NCBI GenBank assembly: GCA_014529385.2
Contig: CM043965.1
Location: 18,420,912-18,484,911, forward strand
Length of the DNA: 64,000 nucleotides
Direction of reading: 5' to 3'
Origin: Adiantum capillus-veneris
Taxonomy: Eukaryota > Streptophyta > Polypodiopsida > Polypodiales > Pteridaceae
The translations under genes were made by a program, and so were the position numbers. Of the stretch, positions 25,843 through 34,779 are shown in pieces. Under the pieces are notes generated by a model. The model saw only the letters and a program-made list of their open reading frames with translations, was not told the DNA's origin and did not search any database. How positions within the stretch are numbered: the first letter of the stretch is position 1; each line of letters opens with the position of its first letter.

Positions 25843-25863
25843 CACACACACACACACACACAC
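25843..25863. repeat. (CA)n microsatellite
   Basis: About 21 bp of CA dinucleotide. Confidence 0.9.
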
Positions 25864-25894
25864 TCATTGAGTGAGTTACAAAGTGCAAGATCAT

Positions 25895-26185
25895 ATGAGA
25901 GAGAGGAGCTCCAAGAAAATGGCTTGCTCTTTGAGTGTGGTGCCCGTACATTTACATGCAAAGGATACTAAAAAGAGTCGGATGGGTGGATGGTTATAAA
26001 AAATACAAAAAATGTAAAACATTAATCTCTTTTGTAAATAGGTTTGTGGAGGCATTCTGGGGGGCTTTTCCTTGTGCTTGGACAAGAAGAAGCTCATTTT
26101 TGTGAGAAAGAGTACTTCACAAGTTTTTTTGAACAAGATCAAGCCATTTTTTCCAACTCTTGGTGTAATTTTCCCTTCCCACCTT
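25895..26185 (-). repeat. dispersed repeat R2, copy 2 (uninterrupted)
   Basis: This aligns with 3805-3982 plus 4839-4962 on the opposite strand as one continuous block. At the position where copy 1 carries the 856-bp solo LTR, this copy reads through (plus strand ATAAAAAATACAAAAAATG near 25996-26014), so it is the pre-insertion form. Confidence 0.82.
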
Positions 26186-26237
26186 TCTTTTATGTTTCGC
26201 TCTTGTGCTTGTGGTGCTAGTTGAGTGTGCATATGTG

Positions 26238-26238
<1 letters not shown>

Positions 26239-26311
<73 letters not shown>
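26239..26311. repeat. (GA)n at 3' end of short LINE
   Basis: About 73 bp of GA. On the minus (sense) strand of the LINE it is a (CT)n tail following AAAAT. Confidence 0.95.
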
Positions 26312-26315
<4 letters not shown>

Positions 26316-27015
26316 GTTATCATCCTCAAAGGTCAAATTTTGACCTATGTGACCAAAGTTACATGTAATGTAGTATGTGTGTGTCTGATGAGTGACTCTC
26401 GATGCTCCAAAATTGTGGTGATGAGAGTCGCAATGGAGAGTCCACACTGACTGGGAGAGGAAAGTGTGTAGATCTAAGTCATGCCTAAAAATGTGAGGGA
26501 AGCATTGCATCATTGTTTTTTAAAGCATCTCAAGTGGCCTTTTGAGATTCTCATTCTCAACCACAAGAACCCTTAGCATGCCATTCTCCATTGTAAGTGC
26601 ACGTAAGTCTTCACCTTGTTTGTTTATGACCTCTTGCAACAATACCAAGTATGTCGTGATCATGGTTTTTGATATCGTTGGTTGAGTGGTTGTTTTTCTA
26701 TCTTCACACTTGAGATATTTTGGAGCATTTTGTACAATGGTTGTGGACCTTGTTGAAGAAGAAGAACCCTTGCGAGTGCTGGAAGACATTGTATGTAAAA
26801 TAAGAGATGAGAGTCAACTTCCCCGAACCTGTTCACTTTGAAAATTCTGCAACAAAAAGGCCTTCCATAACTTTGAAATTTTTTGTTCTTACATCAACGT
26901 GTAGAGGGCGTTGTGCTCTTCAATCAAGGCTATAAATCACCCAAATTGGAGTTTGGATGAAGAAGTTATGATCAAAAGAGTGAAATATTGTCTACTAGGT
27001 CAAAAACGGATGCAC

Positions 27016-27016
<1 letters not shown>
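26312..27016 (-). mobile_element. internally deleted LINE copy
   Basis: The left part (26312-26505) matches the 3' UTR of the long LINE at 27062-27255, and the right part (26522-27016) matches its ORF1 start and 5' UTR (32135-32632). Both element ends are therefore present, but most of ORF1 and all of ORF2 are missing. The junction holds about 20 bp of filler around 26506-26522. It lies head-to-tail with the long copy, with GA tracts on both sides. Ordinary LINE inserts lose the 5' end, so a both-ends-kept deletion form is notable. Confidence 0.88.
26520..26789 (-). pseudogene. LINE ORF1 N-terminal fragment
   Basis: Eighty-nine codons from ATG 26789 closely match the first ~88 residues of ORF1 in the long copy: a Ser/Thr-rich start with SSSSTRSTTIV, then the first coiled-coil heptads around VVENENLK. 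The frame ends at a TAA just after the deletion junction, so the RNA-binding part is absent. No function is expected. Confidence 0.85.

Positions 27017-27061
<45 letters not shown>
27017..27061. repeat. (GA)n between two LINE copies
   Basis: About 45 bp of GA with one GAAAGAG interruption. It joins the 3' end of the long LINE to the 5' end of the short LINE. Confidence 0.95.
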
Positions 27062-27258
27062 TTTTATTATCGTCCTCGGAGGTCAAATATGACCTATGGG
27101 ACCAAAATTACATGTGATGTAGTATGTGTATGGCTGATGAGTGACTCTCGATGCTCCAAAATTGTAGTGATGAGAGTCGCAATGGAGAGCCCACACTTTG
27201 GCTGGGAGAGAAAAGTGTGTAGGTCTAATTTATGGCTGAAAATGTGAGAGAAGAAAGT
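27062..27258 (-). other. LINE 3' untranslated region
   Basis: About 197 bp between the ORF2 stop and the (GA)n tract, well conserved with 26312-26505. Conservation of this end in both copies fits recognition by the reverse transcriptase. Confidence 0.75.
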
Positions 27259-29405
27259 TCAGATGTGATCAAAAGCTGAGCACTCTAGTAGTGTGTGGTA
27301 CTCAGACTCTCGAAATTGCAGTGAGCATAATGTGCACAATTGATTTGACTCTTCTCCATTGCCCCAACGCCCTATCTCGCATCGAAGGAAATGGGAGCTA
27401 AGCCAAATTGCTGCGATAGTGCGTATCGCGGACAAGGGAATAGGCTCAAGCATGTAAGTGTGAGTATGGTTTCCTCTCTCAGCGAAGAACATGGTTTTGT
27501 AGTTGGGGGAAATATAGGTGGTGTAATGTATGAAGCGTGACCCACCGGATTTCTCCCAAGCCGTAATACATTGGCGTTGTAGAAAAGCTTCATTCACTTG
27601 AGAGTCAATTGAAGCATCATGTAGCAAGTGTAATGCATCCCATCTCCCAAACCACTTCTTTATGTCTTGCATCCATCCCGTGCTCAAGATCTTGCTTTTA
27701 TGCATCTTTTGAACTTTTTTGCTTGCTTCCCATGCAATTGTAGGAAGTCGATGTGAGGGGTTTTGACGCATCTTTATCATGTACTCCACAACCCTTTCCA
27801 TTCCCATAACCTCAATTGGAAGAGATCTCGACTCAAGAAGTAGGAGCATATATGGTGTTTGTGTCTTAACTTGGAGAAAGTTTGTAAGAAAACGCTTTTG
27901 GACATTCTCAAACTCTTTCCAAGTAGACTTTGAGATGCTCCCGCCCCACACTTCAACTCCATAAAGAAGAACCGGTGTCACCAATGCATCAAAAAGATAC
28001 TTCTTGAGAACCCAGCACTTGATGTTTCCCGCATTACACATGTTCTCAAATGCATAATATGCTCTCTTTCCCGCTTCCAAACGACGCATAGCACATTCAT
28101 GCCACTTGTGATTGGATGGAACCTCAAGGCCAAGGTAATTAAAGCTCTCAACAACTTCAAGTGTCTTGTTGTTGTACACAATGCATGGCTTCTCCTTATG
28201 GTTGGTTTTCACAAGCATAACCTTTGTTTTGGATTCATTTACAATCAGCCCACTATGCAAGAAAAAGTTCTCAAGGACAACCATAAGCTTTTGTGCATCT
28301 TCTAAAGTGTGTGCTAGAAGCACTACATCATCCGCATACAACAAAAGCATGATTACCGCATTGCAAATAGTGACCTCTTCAATGCCTTCTTCTTGCATAA
28401 AGTCAAGTACCATTTGTTCCAATTGATCGATGCATAGACCAAAGAGAGTTGGTGACAATGGACATCCTTGTTTAACCCCAGTAGTGCTTACAAAAATTTC
28501 TGAAATTTCTCTTCCCATGCGCAATTGACAAATCACCTTCTCATAGATTCGAGAAACCGCAAGCATAAACTCACTTGGCACTTGGAATTCTTCCATCCTT
28601 CTCCACAAATTGTTACGTGGAATCATATCAAAGTCTTTCTTAAAGTCCACAAAACAAAAATACAATCGCTTGCCTTTCAACCGACTTTCCTCCATGAGAA
28701 CACGAAGAGTGACAAGATGATCAATGGTGCTATGGCATCGACGAAAACCCGCTTGTCCCTTTGCATGCTTGTCATTCTCTTCAACCCAATCACTCAATTT
28801 CATCTCCATTATGCACCCAAAAAACTTTGCCATAAGAGACCCAATCATTATAGTCCGGTAGTTGCTTACATTCTTTACATCCCCTCCTTTATGCAAAGGC
28901 TTAACCCAATTAGTACTCCAATCATAAGGCATACCATGTTGAAGTGCAAGGTTGAACATATCACACATCCACTCATGGGTAAAATCTCCCGTCCATTTGA
29001 TCATCTCTGGCTTGATACCTTGAAGATCTCCCGCTTTGCGAGTGGCCAACTTTTCAAGCCTACCGCATACATCCTCAATAGTAAAAAAAGACGGCATACA
29101 TGGGAGTGAACCATAAAATGGCATTTTTTCAGTATTTGCTTGCTCATATAATTGCCTACAATGTGTGTACATATCCACTAGACTCAAGTTACCAAAATTC
29201 TCAACCCGCTTGCCTCTCAAGTTTCTCCAAAATCTTCCACATGCATGTGCCTTTTCTTGGACTTGAAATTCTTGTTGCTTTACTTCCCATCTTCGTCTCT
29301 TCTTTTGAATGAATGCCTTGTATGTATGCAAATGACTTTGATAGTTGTCTTTGTCCATAGTTGCATCAAGCTTTATCAAGGACTTTTGAGCATCTTGACT
29401 TTATT

Positions 29406-29603
29406 TATCATACCACCTTTTGCGTGATCTATCTTTGTTGATACCATGGAGATGCTTTATGGCAAAGCATTCTTCCGCACAAGAACAAATAGATTTCTTA
29501 AAAGCTTCCCATTTAGTTTCCAATGGTGCATCACATTGAAGCTTTGTCATAAAGCATCTCCATGGTATCAACAAAGATAGATCACGCAAAAGGTGGTATG
29601 ATA
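29406..29603. repeat. 63-bp inverted repeat, 72-bp loop
   Basis: Arms 29406-29468 and 29541-29603 are reverse complements with a single mismatch. The left arm is native ORF2 coding sequence; the right arm is its inverted copy, lying exactly against the foreign insert that starts about 29604. This looks like a foldback or template-switch scar at the rearrangement breakpoint. Confidence 0.93.
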
Positions 29604-29777
29604 AAAAGGTTTTGTCCACTACATGTAGTATCATGTAGACGTGGGTGTGTAGATTTCTTGTACCCACAAATATAGGTATTGACCAATAAAGACGAGATTA
29701 TAACCCGGTGGTTCTGATCTCCGTGCACCTCTAGACCGAGGTGTGCGGGGATTGGACATGACTAGAGAATGTGAGGT

Positions 29778-29780
<3 letters not shown>

Positions 29781-29839
<59 letters not shown>
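29781..29839. repeat. (GA)n microsatellite inside LINE insert
   Basis: About 59 bp of GA. Confidence 0.95.
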
Positions 29840-29841
<2 letters not shown>

Positions 29842-29903
29842 GACGAAGAATGCCAATAGAATATTAAATTTTTTGTCCAGGTTATAAGTTTTTTATCCTC
29901 ATT

Positions 29904-30320
29904 ATGAGGAGCGACGAGGATGTGGGACCGTCCAACCGAAACACCTATCTCTCAACGAGGGTCTTATGTCCTTGTAATCAATGCAAGCATGCTGTGCGAC
30001 GGACAAGACGTGTTTCTTTGCAGCACGTTCGCGAATTTGGCGAGTTCGATCCATCTATTATAGATCGAGTTGTTGCCAATTATAACTCGTCGGACTCTGA
30101 CGCTGGCCAACAAGCAGCAATCTTGCAACCCAATAGACATGTTCGCAGGCGCTTTGGTCAAGCAGCATATGTGAGGCCACAAGATGTAGCCTCTGACAGC
30201 TCGGGGGATGATCATGCAGAGCACATTCCCAACGAGGCAATGTTTGAGCCCGAGATTGATGAAATGATCGAGACGATCATGGATTCAGAAAGGCTTATCT
30301 ATGATGATATGACTGTCTAA
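29904..30320 (+). CDS. CACTA transposase-associated-domain-like ORF
   Basis: An intact 138-codon frame runs from ATG 29904 to TAA 30318. Residues 21-30 read VLCPCNQCKH, the CPC-x2-C knuckle typical of the transposase-associated domain found at the N-terminus of plant CACTA (En/Spm) transposases. The following VSLQHVREFGEFDPSI occupies the place of the conserved 'V..HL...GF...Y..W' helix. The rest is acidic and low-complexity (SSGDDHAEH, DEMIETIMDSE). No DDE transposase follows. It could be a truncated transposase exon or a domesticated piece. The intact frame contrasts with the broken LINE around it and supports a later arrival. Function unknown. Confidence 0.6.
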   Translation: MRSDEDVGPSNRNTYLSTRVLCPCNQCKHAVRRTRRVSLQHVREFGEFDPSIIDRVVANYNSSDSDAGQQAAILQPNRHVRRRFGQAAYVRPQDVASDSSGDDHAEHIPNEAMFEPEIDEMIETIMDSERLIYDDMTV

Positions 30321-31449
30321 CTGGTTTTTTTGTATGTCCTATATATATATTTTTGGAAAAAAGCTGATTGTCAGGTGTATGTCTTATCCTTTGACTGCAT
30401 AAAAATGAGGATAAAGGACATGAAGGGTATATAGTGTTGACTCGGGTAATATTGTTACTCAAAAGGGTAATGTACTCATGAATGGTGTACTGCAGATCTG
30501 AAAATAACATGTCTTACACTAAAAGAATGAGATAGTACATTGGTGCCCGTTTGAAATCCATACATAGTGATAACTTCTCTTTCCTTTGGCTGAGATTATC
30601 ATGCTTAGTTGCTTCTCCACATGAAAGGTCAATACATAAGGTGCGATGGTCGGATTCCGGGGTCCATTGACCAAACATAAAACTCTTTATGCGATACATG
30701 ATGGCTTCGGAGAGTAGCATATAGTCAATCACACTATCCCCATTATGTCTCCTACATGTAAATCCATTGGTTCCACTCCACAAAGATACACCATTGGCAA
30801 TGAGCATACCCGTGCTATTACACATGTGTAAAAGTAACTTTCCATAGTGATCCGGCTCTTTCTCATCCATTGAAGTTCGATCATACAAGTGAACTTCCTC
30901 CAACTCCCTTGAAATGTATGGCATATCAAATTGTTGAGTATCATGTTGCAATGTTTTTGTGCGAGCATTCATATCCCCAAATACAATAACATCACCTTCA
31001 CCTTTGAAATAAGCAATGTCTTCTTCCAAATTAGAAAATGGTTGATCTCTATCCATGCAAGCATAAAAGGGAAGATCATGATGAGGAATGTAGCAACCGG
31101 CTACAAAAATGGGTGCTCTTTTTGGTGTCATAATTTTCAGCCATACATAACGTTTGTACTTGTCATCTTTCACAATTGATACAAAATCTTCCAATCCTTT
31201 CTTAACCATACATGCTAACCCTCCTTGTCATCTTCGTTGCTTGAGATTCTTTGACCACATCAATGAATGTACATTGTAATCCTCCAAGCCGTTAATCCTT
31301 TGTGTATCATGCTCCCAAGTTTCAACAAGAAGTACAACATCAGCTTTGCTTGTTGGTTCATCAATGCCAGCCCCCGCATTCCATGGGTATCCATTACAAT
31401 TCCAAAAGCATATTTTCAATTGTAACTCGGTCTCATAGGTCACGCATCC

Positions 31450-32400
31450 CTATTTGCTTGAGAGACTTGCCTCCTCCTTGGACACATTTTCTTCATGAGA
31501 GATCTCCTTGTTTTTATTATTCTTTTCCTCATATGCCTTGCGACGCATATTTTGTTGCTTAATAGTGCGATCTTCACATACAAAACATTTTGTATCCCTC
31601 AAATAGATCCAAATAATATCAAGGATAATCTTTCACTTGGTCTCATCTGACATGGTGCATACAATTGGCCGTTCTCCCGAGAGAGGAGCTCCTTGCTTCC
31701 CCACTCTATGTACTCCATAGACTATAACTCCGGACATGCCAAAGTGGGTTTTGAAGAAATCTTCAATAACAATGGCAAGAGAAGGAGGTGTCTCTAACTT
31801 CTCTTCGGGAATTCCACGAATAACAATGTTCTTGGAACGTCGCTCCCGTTCCTTCAACTCCTCCGCATCCACATTCTCAACATTCTTTGTTTGAACCATA
31901 GCTTGCATGAGTGAGGAATTAGAAACCACATTGCTACCACATACATTAGCCCAAGACTTGTTTGTGCATACATTTTTCATGTCGCATACATCCCGGCTCA
32001 TAGTGTCAAATTTATCCTCTTTCAATACATGGTCATGCTCTACTTTGCTCATCCGCTCCTTCAAAGCATTCAAGTCCACAAGAGAGCGTTTACATTCCTT
32101 GACTTCCTCTTCAAGTTGCATCAAACGTGTTGTTTGCATCTCAAGTGTCCTCTTGAGATTCTCATTCTCAACCACAAGTACCCTTAGTGTGCCATTCTCC
32201 ATTGCAAGTGCTCGTAAGACTTCGCCTTGTTTGTTTACGGTCTCTTGCAATGATACCAAGTACGCCATGATCATGGTTTCCGATATCGTTGGTTGGGTGG
32301 TTGTGTTGCTATCTCCACACTTAGGAGATTTTGGATCATTTTCCACAATGGTCGTGGACCTTGTTGAAGAAGAAGAACCCTTGCGAGTGCCGGAAGACAT
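31450..32400 (-). pseudogene. LINE ORF1 (RNA-binding/chaperone type)
   Basis: Starting at ATG 32400: a Ser/Thr-rich N-terminus, a coiled coil over roughly residues 50-130 (heptads around ENENLKRTLEMQTTRLMQL and LNALKERMSKVEHDH), then an RRM-like block beginning RRSKNIVIRGIPEE (about residue 190) with FFKTHFGMSGVIVYGVHRVG. TGA at 31633-31635 breaks it after 255 codons; the same frame then continues 60 more codons (IWIYLRDTKCFVCEDRT) to TAG at 31450. This matches the trimer-forming nucleic-acid-binding ORF1p plan of L1-like elements. The in-frame TGA could be CGA after C-to-T change. Confidence 0.88.
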
Positions 32401-32630
32401 TGTATGTAAAATAGGAGATGAGAATCAATTTTGTTGAACCTGTTCACTTCGGAAATTCTGCTACAGAAATGCCTTCCATAACTCTGAAAATTTATGTCTT
32501 TACATCAATGCGTAGAGGACTTCGTGCTCTTCGATTGAGGCTATAGATCACCCAAATCGGAGTTCGGATGAAGAAGTTATGATCAAAGGAGTGGACTGCT
32601 GTCTATTAGGTCAAAAAACGGCTGCGTTTT

Positions 32631-32631
<1 letters not shown>
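32401..32631 (-). other. LINE 5' untranslated region
   Basis: About 230 bp, well conserved with 26790-27016 of the short copy. It carries the element's presumed internal promoter. No TATA is obvious. Confidence 0.7.

Positions 32632-32674
<43 letters not shown>
32632..32674. repeat. (GA)n at 5' end of long LINE
   Basis: About 43 bp of GA. It is followed by ATTTTGTGTG, which begins like the sequence that follows GA at both LINE 3' ends (ATTTTGTTATC, ATTTTATTATC) but then diverges. Confidence 0.93.
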
Positions 32675-32678
<4 letters not shown>

Positions 32679-33031
32679 GTGTGTATCAATGTGGTCAGCC
32701 TTTCCACCTACAAAAAGTAAACCATAAAACCCTTGGGACATTGCTGTGTCAAAGTCAAGCCTTTCACAAGAAATTCACTCCAGCTTTTGGTATGATTAAG
32801 ATCAATCTTCTAGTGAATGGATTTTCTTGCCTACACAACTTTATTTGCATACCAAATGAGCATATTAATGAAGACATGGTATTAGGAATTCCCTCAATGA
32901 GAACCTACAAGGACGTTCAAGATTTAGATCCACAAGTCTTGAAACTTACACTCAAAGGCTTACGGTTGCAAGCCCGTTGCAAGAACCATTTGCATAGTAT
33001 TATCAAAGAAGAGCGAGAAGGCAAGCTATGA
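32675..33031 (+). pseudogene. unassigned coding fragment
   Basis: An open frame from the GA tract to TGA 33029. It includes FTPAFGMIKINLLVNGFSC, ICIPNEHINEDMVLGIPSM and KLTLKGLRLQARCKNH. The 'DMVLGIPS' stretch with preceding hydrophobic strands faintly recalls the C-terminal half of a retropepsin, but I cannot place it. The lack of its own start (the first part is GA repeat) suggests a fragment. Confidence 0.3.
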
Positions 33032-33099
33032 GTTTCTAAGTTGACATAACCATGTCAACACACTCCAACAACAACACAAGGGACTCCATAATATAATGA

Positions 33100-33215
33100 T
33101 CGCCCCAAAATATATCCTCATAGGATATGCATGCAAGGAACCAGACAATATTGGGTGCCAAAAGCTCAATTGCAAGCAAACCCTAAGCAGATTTGGGTGC
33201 CTAAAGAACTTCATT
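33100..33215 (+). pseudogene. possible copia gag/pol linker fragment
   Basis: One frame reads QYWVPKAQLQANPKQIWVPK before a TAG near 33222. Duplicated WVPK motifs of this spacing occur in the linker ahead of protease in some plant copia (SIRE-like) polyproteins, from memory of the family. Too short for certainty. Confidence 0.3.
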
Positions 33216-33849
33216 CCACATAGAAACAGAATACATACAAATGCAAGATTGAACTTACAAAGAAGAACAAGCAAAGAATAAAACTACGTGCAACAAAATG
33301 GATCTGGACGACCAAGAATCGACCAACACTCACAACACCAGTAGCCAAGGAAACGTAGAAGTGCATATCAAAGAATTGATTGCAGGAAATTCAACAACAA
33401 AAACCGATTTCTCAAGCAAGTGATCACTGATACGACCACGATGACTATTCAAAGCTGACTATCAAAGAATGTGCTCAACTGATCCAGAATCTTCTATTCA
33501 AGAGAACAACTCGCAAGAAACCTCGCCATAAAAAACTCTTGAGAAATCCACTTAAGGAGTGTATTAAACTAAATTGACATCAGTAGCATGGTAGAGCCAA
33601 TTTGGGCTATGCAGATATGAACTTTTCACCATGCGCATGCACAATACTATACAGGCCATACACTATCATCCTGGAGGATCCAATTTAGAGAGAGTAGGGC
33701 ATTCTAAATGCGCACTCAACTACATGAAAACTGTTATTAAAAGAGTAATTTTTGAAGGTTCAGTCAATTGTTTACATATTAATGTGTGATTATTTGTTGG
33801 ACAAATAAGCCGCGATGGACGTTAGCACAACGAGAACTCACCTAACAAG
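33216..33849. other. no gene seen
   Basis: Interrupted frames only. This may still belong to the decayed element represented by the preceding fragments. Confidence 0.4.
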
Positions 33850-34726
33850 ATTTGTCAGCTAAGGAAGAAGATCGATCCGTAGGCGCGTGGAAGCAAGCAT
33901 AGGGTGTCAACCTACACTCGAACGACTCCTAACTAATTCCTATAGAGGTCCTTGCCCAATGTCTAAGTCACAGCCTTCAGGAGTGCATAGGAGGAAACCT
34001 TCTACAATGCTTTCTATAGCCGAACACCCATCAAACAATCTCTAAACACCACAGAACTTGAAGGAGACCCTACTAGCACCAATAGGTCTCTCTCCCTAAG
34101 GTCTATGAACCAAAATCCCCACCTAAAACACCCGATGCAAAATCACGTAGGATGTCTGGCCGAAATTTGCAGGTCTTTGTTTCCAAAATCTAAAGTGCCT
34201 AATGTGTAGCTCTACTCAATGTGAACACGTGGATATGCTACAATGCAAAATCGGACAATGTATGCTCACCGAATCACCAGATGAATGTCGTAGATGGAGC
34301 TCGCAAAACCGGACCGTACATGCGTAATGTAGGTATCAGCGCGTAGCTCTCGTTGGGGGAAACACGCTACACTTTTGCGCACTCGATTCCGACCACCGAT
34401 GCACATGTAGCATCAAGATGAAGCTCATACTCTCTCTCTCGTACACAGTACGCTCACTCACAGACTTTAAAACTTTTTTTAAAATGACAAAAGGTTTTTC
34501 ATTAAGGTCAAAAATTTGTATAAATACCTTACAATTCTCAAACCCTCAAGTTCCAAATTAACCATCTACTCAATCTACATGTCAAAACTGGGATACAATC
34601 TAGAAACTTCTGTAAGCCCCAATATTTACAAGATGAAATGTCGGGTTTTCTCAATGAATGAATAATTACAAGAAATAATAATCTACCCATCCGTCATTTT
34701 CCGTAGGGTGTGTCCAGCTTCTAACA
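33850..34726 (-). repeat. putative 3' LTR of the coiled-coil element
   Basis: On the minus strand, TGTTAGAAGCTGG starts at 34726, directly after a purine-rich tract. A TATA-like TATTTATACAAA lies inside near 34510-34530. The left end is a guess, because I could not align a second LTR. A 12-bp half-site CGTAGGATGTCT at 34146-34157 equals one arm of the palindromes at 38.3-39.1 kb, supporting common origin. Confidence 0.55.
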
Positions 34727-34741
34727 CTCCCCCCCTCCTTG
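34727..34741 (-). other. polypurine tract
   Basis: The minus strand reads AAGGAGGGGGGGAG immediately before TGTTAGAAGC, and the last ORF of the element ends 39 bp before it. This is the layout of a 3' LTR junction. Confidence 0.7.
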
Positions 34742-34779
34742 CTCATGTCGTCCCCGACATGGTTGTTGATCTGGTTCTT

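Larger units (their letters stand above)
29604..30513 (+). mobile_element. foreign insert in LINE ORF2
   Basis: About 910 bp unrelated to LINE coding sequence separate the endonuclease (to ~30514) from the linker/RT part (from ~29603). It holds a GA tract (29781-29839) and an intact 138-codon ORF resembling a CACTA transposase-associated domain. I find no clear CACTA...TAGTG termini or target duplication: CACTACATG occurs near 29617 but no matching right end. It is probably a captured fragment or a decayed element. Confidence 0.6.
27259..31449 (-). pseudogene. LINE ORF2: endonuclease-reverse transcriptase
   Basis: An N-terminal apurinic-type endonuclease is seen on the right (LKICFWNCNGY near 31,430, LLVETWE, GDMNAR near 30,970, SDHRTL near 30,650). 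After the insert, reverse transcriptase follows: KPLHKGGDVKNVSNYRTI, AGFRRCHSTIDH, CFVDFKKDFDM, TGVKQGCPLSPTLFGL, and the catalytic YADDVVLLAHT near 28,330. A C-terminal Cys-His knuckle (CTLC...EYHTLLEC near 27,290) precedes TGA at 27259. The frame is constant throughout. Stops at about 31228 (TGA) and 29401 (TAA) would be CGA and CAA before C-to-T change. There is no ATG at the ORF2 start: ORF1's TAG is followed in the same frame by GGA TGC GTG. The protein nicks target DNA and copies element RNA in place; this copy cannot. Confidence 0.93.
27062..32631 (-). mobile_element. non-LTR retrotransposon (LINE), near full length
   Basis: Sense is the minus strand: 5' UTR (32401-32631), ORF1 (31450-32400), ORF2 with endonuclease and reverse transcriptase (27259-31449), 3' UTR (27062-27258). 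ORF2 is interrupted by a ~910-bp foreign insert (29604-30513), so the element itself is about 4.7 kb. There is no poly(A) tail; the 3' end is AAAAT followed by (CT)n, and the 5' end also abuts (CT)n. The two-ORF layout with an apurinic-type endonuclease and no RNase H that I can see recalls L1-like plant LINEs, but I do not assign a clade. Confidence 0.92.

Noticed and set aside
28099-29427. Several plus-strand frames of 60-194 codons
   Set aside because: They lie antisense to LINE reverse transcriptase and show no domain of their own.
29604-30513. A complete CACTA element
   Set aside because: No paired CACTA/TAGTG ends and no 3-bp duplication could be found; called only as a fragment.
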